DNA of 64,000 bases, from assembly GCA_947489585.1 (NCBI GenBank), contig CANLEE010000005.1, positions 1 to 64,000 of the forward strand, written 5' to 3'. Position numbers and translations under genes: made by a program. Shown here piece by piece: positions 37,784 to 46,060 of this stretch. Under the pieces are notes generated by a model. That model was not told the origin of the DNA. It did not search any database and worked only from the letters and a program-made list of their open reading frames with translations. This stretch comes from an uncultured Psychroserpens sp. Lineage in GTDB: Bacteria > Bacteroidota > Bacteroidia > Flavobacteriales > Flavobacteriaceae. Position 1 is the first letter of the stretch; every line of letters begins with the position of its first letter.

Positions 37784-38806
37784 TTAGAATAATCCGCCTT
37801 GCGAAGGTCCTTTGATTTTTCCTAAATGTTTATAGGCTAGCTCTGTAACTTCTCGCCCACGAGGTGTTCGCATAATAAAGCCTTGCTGAATTAAAAAAGG
37901 CTCATATACTTCTTCTATAGTTTCGGCGCTTTCGCTAACTGCAGTTGCTAAGGTCGTAATTCCAACAGGACCGCCTTTAAACTTTTCTATAATAGTCTCT
38001 AAAATCTTATTATCCATTTCATCAAGACCGTGAGCATCAACATTAAGTGCTTCAAGTGCAAACTTTGCTATCTTAATATCGATATTTCCATTACCTTTTA
38101 TTTGTGCAAAATCCCGTACACGGCGTAATAATGCATTCGCAATTCTTGGTGTGCCACGACTTCGACCTGCAATCTCTACAGCAGCTTCCATAGAAGTTGA
38201 CACATCTAATATGGAGGCACTTCTTTGAACTATGGTGGTTAATAATTCGGTATTATAATATTGAAGACGACTTTGAATTCCAAAACGTGCTCGCATAGGA
38301 GACGTTAATAAACCTGAACGAGTCGTCGCGCCAACTAAAGTAAATGGGTTTAAATTAATTTGAACGGTTCTTGCATTAGGACCAGACTCAATCATGATAT
38401 CGATTTTATAGTCTTCCATTGCCGAATACAAATACTCTTCTACTATTGGGCTCAATCGATGAATTTCATCAATAAACAAAACATCACGATCATCAAGGTT
38501 TGTTAATAATCCAGCTAAATCTCCTGGTTTATCTAAAACAGGTCCTGAAGTCACTTTGATACCTACATTAAGTTCACTAGCCAAAATATGAGCTAAGGTG
38601 GTTTTACCTAACCCAGGAGGCCCATGAAACAAGGTGTGATCTAAAGCTTCATCTCGACCATTAGCTGCTTGAACAAAAATTTGGAGGTTTTCCAATACTT
38701 GATCTTGACCCGTAAAATCATCAAATGATAAGGGTCTTAATTTTTTTTCTACGTCTTGTTCTTCTGGAGAAAAATTGTCGCTTGTTGGATCGAGGTTTTC
38801 GTTCAT
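37784..38806 (-). CDS. ruvB: Holliday junction branch migration ATPase RuvB
   Basis: RuvB is the hexameric motor that moves Holliday junctions with RuvA. Walker [10 protein letters not shown] (about 62-70), Walker [14 protein letters not shown], the arginine-finger region TTRSGLL and the C-terminal winged helix [17 protein letters not shown] are all intact. The open frame reaches a TTG at 38815, but that codon lies within a TATATTTG promoter box, so ATG 38806 (MNENLDPT, 340 residues) is taken as the start. P450 and queG follow tightly. Confidence 0.96.
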   Translation of the reverse strand: MNENLDPTSDNFSPEEQDVEKKLRPLSFDDFTGQDQVLENLQIFVQAANGRDEALDHTLFHGPPGLGKTTLAHILASELNVGIKVTSGPVLDKPGDLAGLLTNLDDRDVLFIDEIHRLSPIVEEYLYSAMEDYKIDIMIESGPNARTVQINLNPFTLVGATTRSGLLTSPMRARFGIQSRLQYYNTELLTTIVQRSASILDVSTSMEAAVEIAGRSRGTPRIANALLRRVRDFAQIKGNGNIDIKIAKFALEALNVDAHGLDEMDNKILETIIEKFKGGPVGITTLATAVSESAETIEEVYEPFLIQQGFIMRTPRGREVTELAYKHLGKIKGPSQGGLF

Positions 38807-38812
38807 ATAACA

Positions 38813-38820
38813 CAAATATA
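38813..38820 (-). promoter_or_regulatory. Putative -7 box for ruvB, abutting the start codon
   Basis: Minus-strand TATATTTG fits TAnnTTTG and ends only 6 bases before the ruvB ATG at 38806. If it is the promoter, the mRNA would have almost no leader. Confidence 0.5.
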
Positions 38821-38824
38821 AAGA

Positions 38825-38853
38825 AAAAGCCTTTCTAAATTAGAAAGGCTTTT
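38825..38853 (-). terminator. Terminator of the act-cta respiratory operon
   Basis: A perfect 13-bp stem (38825-38837 with 38841-38853) around a three-base AAT loop lies 22 bp past the ctaD stop. It separates the respiratory operon from ruvB. Confidence 0.85.
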
Positions 38854-38874
38854 CAATATTATATAAAAGGAATT

Positions 38875-40665
38875 TTAATGTTGTAATTCTTCCTCACCAT
38901 CCTTTAAAGGAATGTTTTGAGGCACAAAATCATCATCGTGTCCTGGTTTACTATAGTCATATGCCCAACGGTGAACATGAGGAATCTCGCCTTCCCAGTT
39001 TCCATGGATATGCTTAATAGGAGCAGTCCATTCTAATGTATTTGAACGCCATGGATTTTGTACTGTCTTTTTTCCGAAGAAAATTGAATGGAAGAAATTC
39101 CATAAAAACACCAATTGAAAGATACCACCAACGATAGCAAAGATTGTAATTACAACATTCGCATTGGCTGTATCATCAAATAATGGGAAATTAGAATTTG
39201 TATAATAACGTCTTGGTAAACCTGCCATACCTATAAAGTGCATTGGAAAGAATACACCATAAGCACAAATTGCAGTGACCCAGAAATGTAAGTATCCTAA
39301 GTTTTTGTTTAGCATGCGACCATACATTTTTGGGAACCAATGATAGATACCTGCGAACATTCCGTAAAGTGCAGAAATACCCATTACCAAGTGGAAATGT
39401 GCTACTACGAAATACGTATCATGAACATTGATATCTAAGGCACTATCACCTAATATGATACCTGTTAAACCACCTGTAATGAATGTCGATACTAATCCAA
39501 TAGAGAATAACATTGCAGGATTCATTTGAAGGTTACCCTTCCAGAGTGTGGTTATATAGTTAAATGCTTTTACTGCGGAAGGAATTGCAATCAATAGAGT
39601 TGTAAATGTAAATACTGATCCTAAGAATGGATTCATCCCAGAGATAAACATATGGTGACCCCAAACTATTGTTGATAAGAATGCAATTGCAAGAATAGAC
39701 ATCACCATCGCTCGATAACCAAAAATTGGTTTACGAGAGTTTGTTGCGATAATCTCGGAAGTAATACCTAAAGCTGGTAATAATACAATATATACTTCAG
39801 GGTGACCTAAGAACCAAAATAAGTGTTCAAATAAAACAGGAGATCCACCTTGATAATGTAATACTTCTCCTTGAATGAATATATCAGATAAGAAGAAGGA
39901 TGTCCCAAAGCTTCTATCCATTATTAATAATAATGCTGCAGATAATAATACTGGGAATGATACCACACCAATAATAGCAGTTACAAAGAATGCCCAAATT
40001 GTTAATGGCAACCTTGTCATAGACATTCCTTTTGTACGTAAGTTAATTACGGTTACAATATAGTTTAGTGAACCTAGTAAAGACGATGCAATAAATATAG
40101 CCATCGATACTAACCATAAAGTCATACCTGCACCTGATCCTCCTTGTGCCATTGGTAAAGCACTTAAAGGCGGATAGATTGTCCAACCTGCTGCTGCTGG
40201 TCCAGCCTCAACAAATAAAGAAATAATCATTACCACACTTGAAAGGAAAAATAACCAGTAAGATACCATGTTTAAGAATCCAGAAGCCATATCTCGCGCT
40301 CCAATTTGTAATGGAATTAGAAGGTTACTAAAGGTCCCACTCAATCCTGCTGTTAACACAAAGAATACCATGATTGTACCATGAATTGTTACCAGTGCTA
40401 AATAAATATCTGCATCCATAACACCTTCTGGAGCCCATTTCCCTAGCAATGCTTCGAAAAGGACATTAGGTTGTTCTGGCCATGCAATTTGCATACGGAA
40501 CATAATTGACATCAAAACACCAATAACTCCCATAATAGTACCAGTAACAAGGTACTGCTTAGCAATCATTTTGTGATCTTGACTAAATATATATTTAGTT
40601 ACAAAAGTCTCTTTATGATGATGTCCGTGATCGTCGTGTGCGTGAGTATCTGCGTGTGCTGACAT
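38875..40665 (-). CDS. ctaD: Cytochrome c oxidase subunit I (aa3 type)
   Basis: Subunit I holds heme a and the heme a3-CuB centre that reduces oxygen. The 596-residue protein has at least twelve membrane helices. The LGHPEVYIVLLP motif (about 285-296) gives CuB His, the cross-linked Tyr and the proton-channel Glu of A1-type oxidases. HGTIMVFF holds a heme ligand His, WGHHMF the two other CuB histidines, and HDTYFVVAHFHLVMG the remaining heme ligands. A His/Asp-rich N-terminus precedes the first helix. It is the last gene of the ACIII-oxidase operon, 26 bp after ctaC. Confidence 0.96.
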   Translation of the reverse strand: MSAHADTHAHDDHGHHHKETFVTKYIFSQDHKMIAKQYLVTGTIMGVIGVLMSIMFRMQIAWPEQPNVLFEALLGKWAPEGVMDADIYLALVTIHGTIMVFFVLTAGLSGTFSNLLIPLQIGARDMASGFLNMVSYWLFFLSSVVMIISLFVEAGPAAAGWTIYPPLSALPMAQGGSGAGMTLWLVSMAIFIASSLLGSLNYIVTVINLRTKGMSMTRLPLTIWAFFVTAIIGVVSFPVLLSAALLLIMDRSFGTSFFLSDIFIQGEVLHYQGGSPVLFEHLFWFLGHPEVYIVLLPALGITSEIIATNSRKPIFGYRAMVMSILAIAFLSTIVWGHHMFISGMNPFLGSVFTFTTLLIAIPSAVKAFNYITTLWKGNLQMNPAMLFSIGLVSTFITGGLTGIILGDSALDINVHDTYFVVAHFHLVMGISALYGMFAGIYHWFPKMYGRMLNKNLGYLHFWVTAICAYGVFFPMHFIGMAGLPRRYYTNSNFPLFDDTANANVVITIFAIVGGIFQLVFLWNFFHSIFFGKKTVQNPWRSNTLEWTAPIKHIHGNWEGEIPHVHRWAYDYSKPGHDDDFVPQNIPLKDGEEELQH

Positions 40666-40691
40666 AATCTATTTTCTTTTTTTAAATCTTT

Positions 40692-41756
40692 TTAGTTAGT
40701 TGGTAAAGAATTCTTGAATGTTGTTTGCTCTTTAATCCAAGCATCGTATTCTTCTTGAGTTTCTACAATAATCTTCATTTGCATGTTGTAATGTGACTTT
40801 CCACAAATCTTATTACATAATAACAAATAGTCAAACTCATAAGTCAATTCTTGACCTTTAGCTTCTATTTCTTCTTTATTTTCTAATCTAATAGCGTTAA
40901 TGTTCGCTACTTTTTCAATGATATCTGGATTTTGACGCATTTCTGCTGTTGTTACAGTAGGTGTAAATCCAAACTGAGTAGTCATACCAGGAACACAATT
41001 CATTTGTGCTCTAAAATGTGGCATATAAGCAGAGTGTAAAACATCTTGCGAACGCATTTTAAATAATACTGGCCTTCCAACTGGTAAATGCAACTCCGTT
41101 GTTATCTTATCATCTTGCGCGTTAGGGTCGGATTCATCTAGACCTAAGATATTCGCTCGATCAATATCAATTAATCTTACGTTTGCCATACCTAAGGTAT
41201 TATCTTCACCAGCATAACGTGCTTTCCAGTTAAACTGCTGTGCATATAACTCAACAACTAGTGTGTCTTCAGTTTCTTCAACATTCATGATACTTGTCCA
41301 TGTGAACAGCCCATAAATAATTAAACCAGCCAATACCACAACTGGAATGAAAGTCCAAATAGCTTCAAGTGTATTGTTATCGGCATAGAACAATGCTTTA
41401 CGCCCTTTTTCACCTTTATACTTATAGGCAAAATAGTGCAATAAAAATTGAGTGACGGTTTGCACTATGAAAATAAGTACCATTGAGATAATCATTAAAT
41501 TATCTAAACCAGGTCCATGTGCTGAAGCTGAATTTGACATTAATGGCAAATCTCCTAAATACCAAAAACTAGCAATAGTAATGGCATAAATGAAGACTAA
41601 GAATCCCATCATTAAGTAGCCATTAATTGTATTGTCTTTATCTGTAGCAACTTGGTCGTTTGAAGTGCCTACTTGAGCCAAATCAAAAATCTTAACCATT
41701 TGCCATATGGCAACAGCTATGAAAAGTACTATTATAAGTGTTAAAAAAGCAGTCAT
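40692..41756 (-). CDS. ctaC: Cytochrome c oxidase subunit II
   Basis: Subunit II carries the CuA centre that accepts electrons from cytochrome c. The 354-residue protein has an N-terminal helix, then two further helices (about 45-68 and 85-125), and a soluble cupredoxin domain. CuA ligands are seen in the C-terminal CNKICGKSHYNM motif (about 315-327: two Cys, His, Met) plus the His in LHSAYMPHFR. YAQQFNWKARY is the aromatic electron-entry region. The extra N-terminal helix differs from textbook two-helix subunit II. It lies 27 bp after actF. Confidence 0.95.
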   Translation of the reverse strand: MTAFLTLIIVLFIAVAIWQMVKIFDLAQVGTSNDQVATDKDNTINGYLMMGFLVFIYAITIASFWYLGDLPLMSNSASAHGPGLDNLMIISMVLIFIVQTVTQFLLHYFAYKYKGEKGRKALFYADNNTLEAIWTFIPVVVLAGLIIYGLFTWTSIMNVEETEDTLVVELYAQQFNWKARYAGEDNTLGMANVRLIDIDRANILGLDESDPNAQDDKITTELHLPVGRPVLFKMRSQDVLHSAYMPHFRAQMNCVPGMTTQFGFTPTVTTAEMRQNPDIIEKVANINAIRLENKEEIEAKGQELTYEFDYLLLCNKICGKSHYNMQMKIIVETQEEYDAWIKEQTTFKNSLPTN

Positions 41757-41783
41757 TGTCGTTTCTGTTCTTTATATAATTTA

Positions 41784-43160
41784 TTAATAATGGAAATGTT
41801 CACTTTCTTTTACAAAAGGATTACGTTTTGGCTCTAAAGGTGCTTTTGTTAATGCTCTAAATACAATGAATATGAATAATCCAGCAAAAAGAAATATTGA
41901 ACTTATTTCTGGAATTCCAATTGCCCATTGATCTCCAACAGTTGCAGGCATAATCATATTAAATATATCTATGTAGTGCCCACATAAGATAACAATACCT
42001 GCCATAATAACAAACCAAGGAATACGCTTGTAATCACTGTTCATTAATACCAATAATGGAAATACAAAGTTCATTGCTACCATTCCTAAAAATGGTAATT
42101 GATAGTCTTGAAATCTAGTTACAAAGTAAGTGACCTCTTCTGGAATATTTGAATACCAGATTAACATGAATTGCGAGAACCATAAATACGTCCAGAAAAT
42201 ACTAAATCCAAACATGTATTTTGCTAAATCGTGTATATGACTATCGTTAACTTTTGGTAAAAGTCCTTTAGATTTTAAATAAATAGTGACCATCGCTATC
42301 ATAGTAATACCGCATACCATCATTCCTGCTAGTACATACCATCCAAATAATGTTGAAAACCAGTGAGGATCAACACTCATTATCCAATCCCAAGACATCA
42401 TAGATTCAGTATATAAAAAGAACACTAAAAATGCAGCCGAGATACGGAATGTCTTTTTGAAATTTTTATTATCATCTGCGTTATCTTGAGCAATAGAGAA
42501 TTTCCTTGAGAAGTATCTATAAGCATACCATCCTCCAATGAAAATTAATCCTCTTACCCCAAACCACGTAATATTTAGCCATCCCGATTTTCCTTGAATC
42601 AATTTATCGTGAGCTACAACATCTGGGTCCATCCATACAAACAAACCATAATGACCTATAATTCCTGAAGCTATTGCAATACCTAAAACGATTAAAGCTC
42701 CAGGTAGCATGTATGCCGTAATCCCTTCCATAACTCTTAATAGTAATGGTGACCAACCCGCTTGTGCTGCATATTGAACGGCGTAAAAAGCTAATACACC
42801 AAGTGCAATCATGAAAAAGAAAAATGCAGCAACATATAAAGCTGCCCAAGGTCTTTTATGCATCGCATGCATGACATGATTAACATGTTTTGTGTGTTCG
42901 TCAACTTCTGCATGGCCATGACCTTCAGCTGTTGCGTGAGTATCTTCTACATGTGCTTCTTCAGTTGCATGAGAGTCTTCTGCAACTTCATGATGGTCTG
43001 CTGCTGCTCCATGTCCATCACCATGATCAGCTTCCTTCAACATTGTCTCAACTGCCGCAAAATCTTTATTAGATGTGAAAAAACCATAAGCAACTCCGAT
43101 GGTTCCTAATATCATTAGGCCAATTGCAACTGATTTTAATTTACTTGAAAATGTATACAT
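41784..43160 (-). CDS. actF: Alternative complex III subunit ActF
   Basis: This 458-residue membrane protein has about ten predicted helices and matches the ActF position and size in ACIII. ActF is thought, by analogy with ActC, to contribute a second quinone-type membrane module of this bc1-replacing complex. Residues about 40-90 are an unusual loop of mainly His, Glu, Asp and Ala (DHGDGHGAAADHHEVAE), predicted on one membrane face after the first helix. The gene sits 24 bp after actE and 27 bp before ctaC. Confidence 0.9.
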   Translation of the reverse strand: MYTFSSKLKSVAIGLMILGTIGVAYGFFTSNKDFAAVETMLKEADHGDGHGAAADHHEVAEDSHATEEAHVEDTHATAEGHGHAEVDEHTKHVNHVMHAMHKRPWAALYVAAFFFFMIALGVLAFYAVQYAAQAGWSPLLLRVMEGITAYMLPGALIVLGIAIASGIIGHYGLFVWMDPDVVAHDKLIQGKSGWLNITWFGVRGLIFIGGWYAYRYFSRKFSIAQDNADDNKNFKKTFRISAAFLVFFLYTESMMSWDWIMSVDPHWFSTLFGWYVLAGMMVCGITMIAMVTIYLKSKGLLPKVNDSHIHDLAKYMFGFSIFWTYLWFSQFMLIWYSNIPEEVTYFVTRFQDYQLPFLGMVAMNFVFPLLVLMNSDYKRIPWFVIMAGIVILCGHYIDIFNMIMPATVGDQWAIGIPEISSIFLFAGLFIFIVFRALTKAPLEPKRNPFVKESEHFHY

Positions 43161-43184
43161 ATCTATATATAATCTTTATCTATC

Positions 43185-43745
43185 TTATTTTTCTATGTCT
43201 GCTTTTAGTTTCAGAACATAATCAACAACTTGCCAGCGTTCTTCTTCATTTAATTGATTTGCGTAAGAACCCATTGCATTTTTTCCGTAGTAAATCGTGT
43301 GATATATACTACCTTCAGTGATTGCTCTTCCCACATCGTCATAACTAGGCACACCTAATATTTTTTCTCTCTTCACCAATTTTCCTTGACCTTTACCTTT
43401 ATTACCATGGCATATCCCACAATATATATCGTATAGTTCTTTTCCTCTTGGTGTATCAATTTCTGTAGAGTCTATAGGACTAACTAAAGATGCTTTTGCA
43501 AACTCATACCCTTCAGTAGTGTTTTCAATTTCAAAAGGCATATGATCTCCTCTTGGTATAGAACCTTCAGCAGGTAATTGTGCTTCCATATTTCCTGGGA
43601 AGGCATCAGAATCCTGATAAGTTTCATATGAAACCGGCTCATACATGTTTGGCATAAATTGGTAATTAGGTCTTGTATCCTTTTTACAGGCAACAACACT
43701 TGCAAATACCATTAATACTACTGCTATTTTAAATATACTTTTCAT
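43185..43745 (-). CDS. actE: Alternative complex III monoheme cytochrome c subunit ActE
   Basis: ActE is a membrane-tethered cytochrome c. The 186-residue protein has a lipoprotein signal ending VVACKKD, so Cys20 is the likely lipidated residue. One heme motif CGICHG (about 110-115) and a later Met in the AMGSYANQL segment give the heme ligands. A published F. johnsoniae ACIII structure shows two lipid-anchored subunits, which fits ActE and ActB here. It is 9 bp after actD. Confidence 0.92.
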   Translation of the reverse strand: MKSIFKIAVVLMVFASVVACKKDTRPNYQFMPNMYEPVSYETYQDSDAFPGNMEAQLPAEGSIPRGDHMPFEIENTTEGYEFAKASLVSPIDSTEIDTPRGKELYDIYCGICHGNKGKGQGKLVKREKILGVPSYDDVGRAITEGSIYHTIYYGKNAMGSYANQLNEEERWQVVDYVLKLKADIEK

Positions 43746-43754
43746 CTGTATAAA

Positions 43755-44285
43755 TTAATGCGCTTTATCAATTAAATTAATTTCTACTGCTCCAGTTTCT
43801 TTCAACAAATTTGTTAATTCGTTTTCATTACCATGAACAGGGATTTCCATTAAGAAATGATCATCTGTCGTTCTTGGGTCTGGGTTTTCAGCTTTTTTAA
43901 ATGGCCACATTCTACTTCTTAAATAAAAAGTGATTACCATTAAATGCGCTGCAAAGAATACTGTTAATTCAAACATAATTGGTACAAAAGCTGGCATGTT
44001 TTCGATATAGCTAAAACTTGGTTTGCCACCAATATTTTGAGGCCAATCTTGAATCATAATAAAATTCATCATTACAATTGCGACTGTAAGACCAACACAA
44101 CCATACATAAATGATGCTATGGCTATTCTTGTAGGAGCAAGTCCCATCGCTTTGTCTAGTCCGTGAACTGGAAAAGGCGTATATATTTCTTCAATATGAT
44201 GATGTGCAGACTTTACCTTTTTAACAGCAGCCATTAAGACGTCATCATCTGTATAAATAGCGTGAATTACTTTTGAAGCTTCCAT
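43755..44285 (-). CDS. actD: Alternative complex III subunit ActD (DUF3341)
   Basis: ActD is a small membrane subunit of ACIII. The 176-residue protein has a cytoplasmic N-domain (VIHAIYTDDDVLMAAV), two membrane helices (about 55-80 and 95-120) joined by a short loop, and a cytoplasmic tail (DDHFLMEIPV). This matches DUF3341. It begins 8 bp after actC in the same operon. Its role in the complex appears structural. Confidence 0.92.
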   Translation of the reverse strand: MEASKVIHAIYTDDDVLMAAVKKVKSAHHHIEEIYTPFPVHGLDKAMGLAPTRIAIASFMYGCVGLTVAIVMMNFIMIQDWPQNIGGKPSFSYIENMPAFVPIMFELTVFFAAHLMVITFYLRSRMWPFKKAENPDPRTTDDHFLMEIPVHGNENELTNLLKETGAVEINLIDKAH

Positions 44286-44293
44286 GTACTATT

Positions 44294-46030
44294 TTAATTT
44301 ATTAATTTTTTAGCTTGTCCAGACCAATCATCGCGTTCTGCTCTTCCTGGAAAAGAGCCGGTAATAGAATCTAACAAGTCGTATTCTCTTTTTGTCATTT
44401 TACTAACTTGTAAAAAAGTATAGATACCAATACTATTAAGTACTTCTTCCATTTTTGGACCAATACCGTTTACTTTTTTCAAGTCATCGGCAGTTTCAGT
44501 TTCTGAATCAAAAGCTCCAATACTGCCTAATAAGTCATTTACTTTCGTAGCATTATCATCTTCGGAAATTGCCTCTGAAACACGAGTCGTAACAACTGCG
44601 CTTTCGCTAGATGTTCTAGCATCAGAACCTGTTCCAACTAAGCTATCTCCACGTTCTCTTATTTTTTTATAGCGTTCACCTGAAGACTTCAAGATTGTTT
44701 TTACTTCTGCCTGAGCTATCACAGGGAATGTTCTTGCATATAATAAGAATAATACGAAAAAGAATCCAATCGTTCCGATGAAAATCCCAATATCAACAAA
44801 TGTTGGTTGAAACATTGTCCAAGACGATGGTAAGTAATCTCTGTGTAGAGATGTTACAATAATTACGAAACGTTCAAACCACATTCCAACATTTACCACG
44901 ATAGAGATAAAGAAAGAGAACATAATACTCGTTCTTAATTTCTTGAACCACATAAACTGTGGTGAGAATACATTACATGACATCATTAGTAAATACGCCC
45001 ACCAGTAAGGTCCTGTTGCTCTATTTAAAAATGCATATTGTTCGTACTCAACTCCAGAATACCATGCGATAAATAATTCAGTAATATAAGCCACACCCAC
45101 AATAGAACCCGTAATCATGATAACGATATTCATTAATTCAATGTGCTGTACAGTAATATAATCTTCTAGGCTACACACTTTTCTCATGATAATAAGAAGT
45201 GTGTTTACCATTGCAAATCCTGAGAAAATTGCTCCAGCAACAAAGTATGGAGGAAAAATTGTTGTATGCCAACCAGGAATTACAGATGTTGCGAAGTCAA
45301 ATGATACAATAGTATGTACTGAAAGTACTAATGGTGTTGCTAAACCTGCAAGTACTAATGATACTTCTTCAAAACGTTGCCAATCTTTAGCACGTCCTGA
45401 CCATCCAAAACTTAATAAAGAATATATTTTCTTTTGGAAAGGTTTCACTGCTCTATCACGAATCATTGCAAAATCAGGCAGTAAACCAGTCCACCAAAAT
45501 ACTAACGATACCGATAAATAGGTAGAAATTGCAAATACATCCCAAAGTAATGGTGAGTTAAAGTTTACCCAAAGAGAACCAAACTGGTTTGGAATAGGTA
45601 ATACCCAATAGCCTAACCAAGGACGACCCATATGAATGATTGGGAATAAACCTGCCTGAACTACTGAGAAAATCGTCATTGCTTCAGCAGAACGGTTAAT
45701 TGCCATTCTCCATTTTTGACGGAATAGTAATAGTACTGCAGAAATTAGTGTTCCTGCATGACCAATACCAACCCACCAAACGAAGTTAGTAATATCCCAA
45801 GCCCAACCAACGGTTTTATTTAAACCCCAAGTTCCAATACCTGTAGAAATTGTATAGATAATACACCCAATTCCCCAAAGGAATGCGACAAGTGCAATTG
45901 AAAACACAATCCACCAAGATCTGTTTGCTTTTCCTTCAACAGGAGCTGCCACATCTACCGATACATCGTGATATGATTTTTCTCCTGTAACTAAGGGTCT
46001 TCTAATAGGTGCTTCGTAATGAGACGCCAT
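44294..46030 (-). CDS. actC: Alternative complex III quinol-site subunit ActC (NrfD family) with C-terminal helix-hairpin-helix tail
   Basis: ActC is the NrfD/PsrC-type membrane subunit that oxidises quinol. The 578-residue protein has ten predicted helices up to about 435, with the NrfD landmarks GIGHAGTLISAVLLL and IVSFDFATSVIPGWHTT. After about 440 comes a soluble Ser/Asp-rich linker and then, at about 510-578, a helix-hairpin-helix-like domain with VNGIGPKMEEVLNSIGI and WSGQAKKLI. That tail is foreign to a respiratory membrane subunit; similar tails occur on some NuoE proteins. Lies 30 bp after actB. Confidence 0.93.
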   Translation of the reverse strand: MASHYEAPIRRPLVTGEKSYHDVSVDVAAPVEGKANRSWWIVFSIALVAFLWGIGCIIYTISTGIGTWGLNKTVGWAWDITNFVWWVGIGHAGTLISAVLLLFRQKWRMAINRSAEAMTIFSVVQAGLFPIIHMGRPWLGYWVLPIPNQFGSLWVNFNSPLLWDVFAISTYLSVSLVFWWTGLLPDFAMIRDRAVKPFQKKIYSLLSFGWSGRAKDWQRFEEVSLVLAGLATPLVLSVHTIVSFDFATSVIPGWHTTIFPPYFVAGAIFSGFAMVNTLLIIMRKVCSLEDYITVQHIELMNIVIMITGSIVGVAYITELFIAWYSGVEYEQYAFLNRATGPYWWAYLLMMSCNVFSPQFMWFKKLRTSIMFSFFISIVVNVGMWFERFVIIVTSLHRDYLPSSWTMFQPTFVDIGIFIGTIGFFFVLFLLYARTFPVIAQAEVKTILKSSGERYKKIRERGDSLVGTGSDARTSSESAVVTTRVSEAISEDDNATKVNDLLGSIGAFDSETETADDLKKVNGIGPKMEEVLNSIGIYTFLQVSKMTKREYDLLDSITGSFPGRAERDDWSGQAKKLIN

Positions 46031-46060
46031 AATCTATTATAATTGTTTCTTAATTAATTT

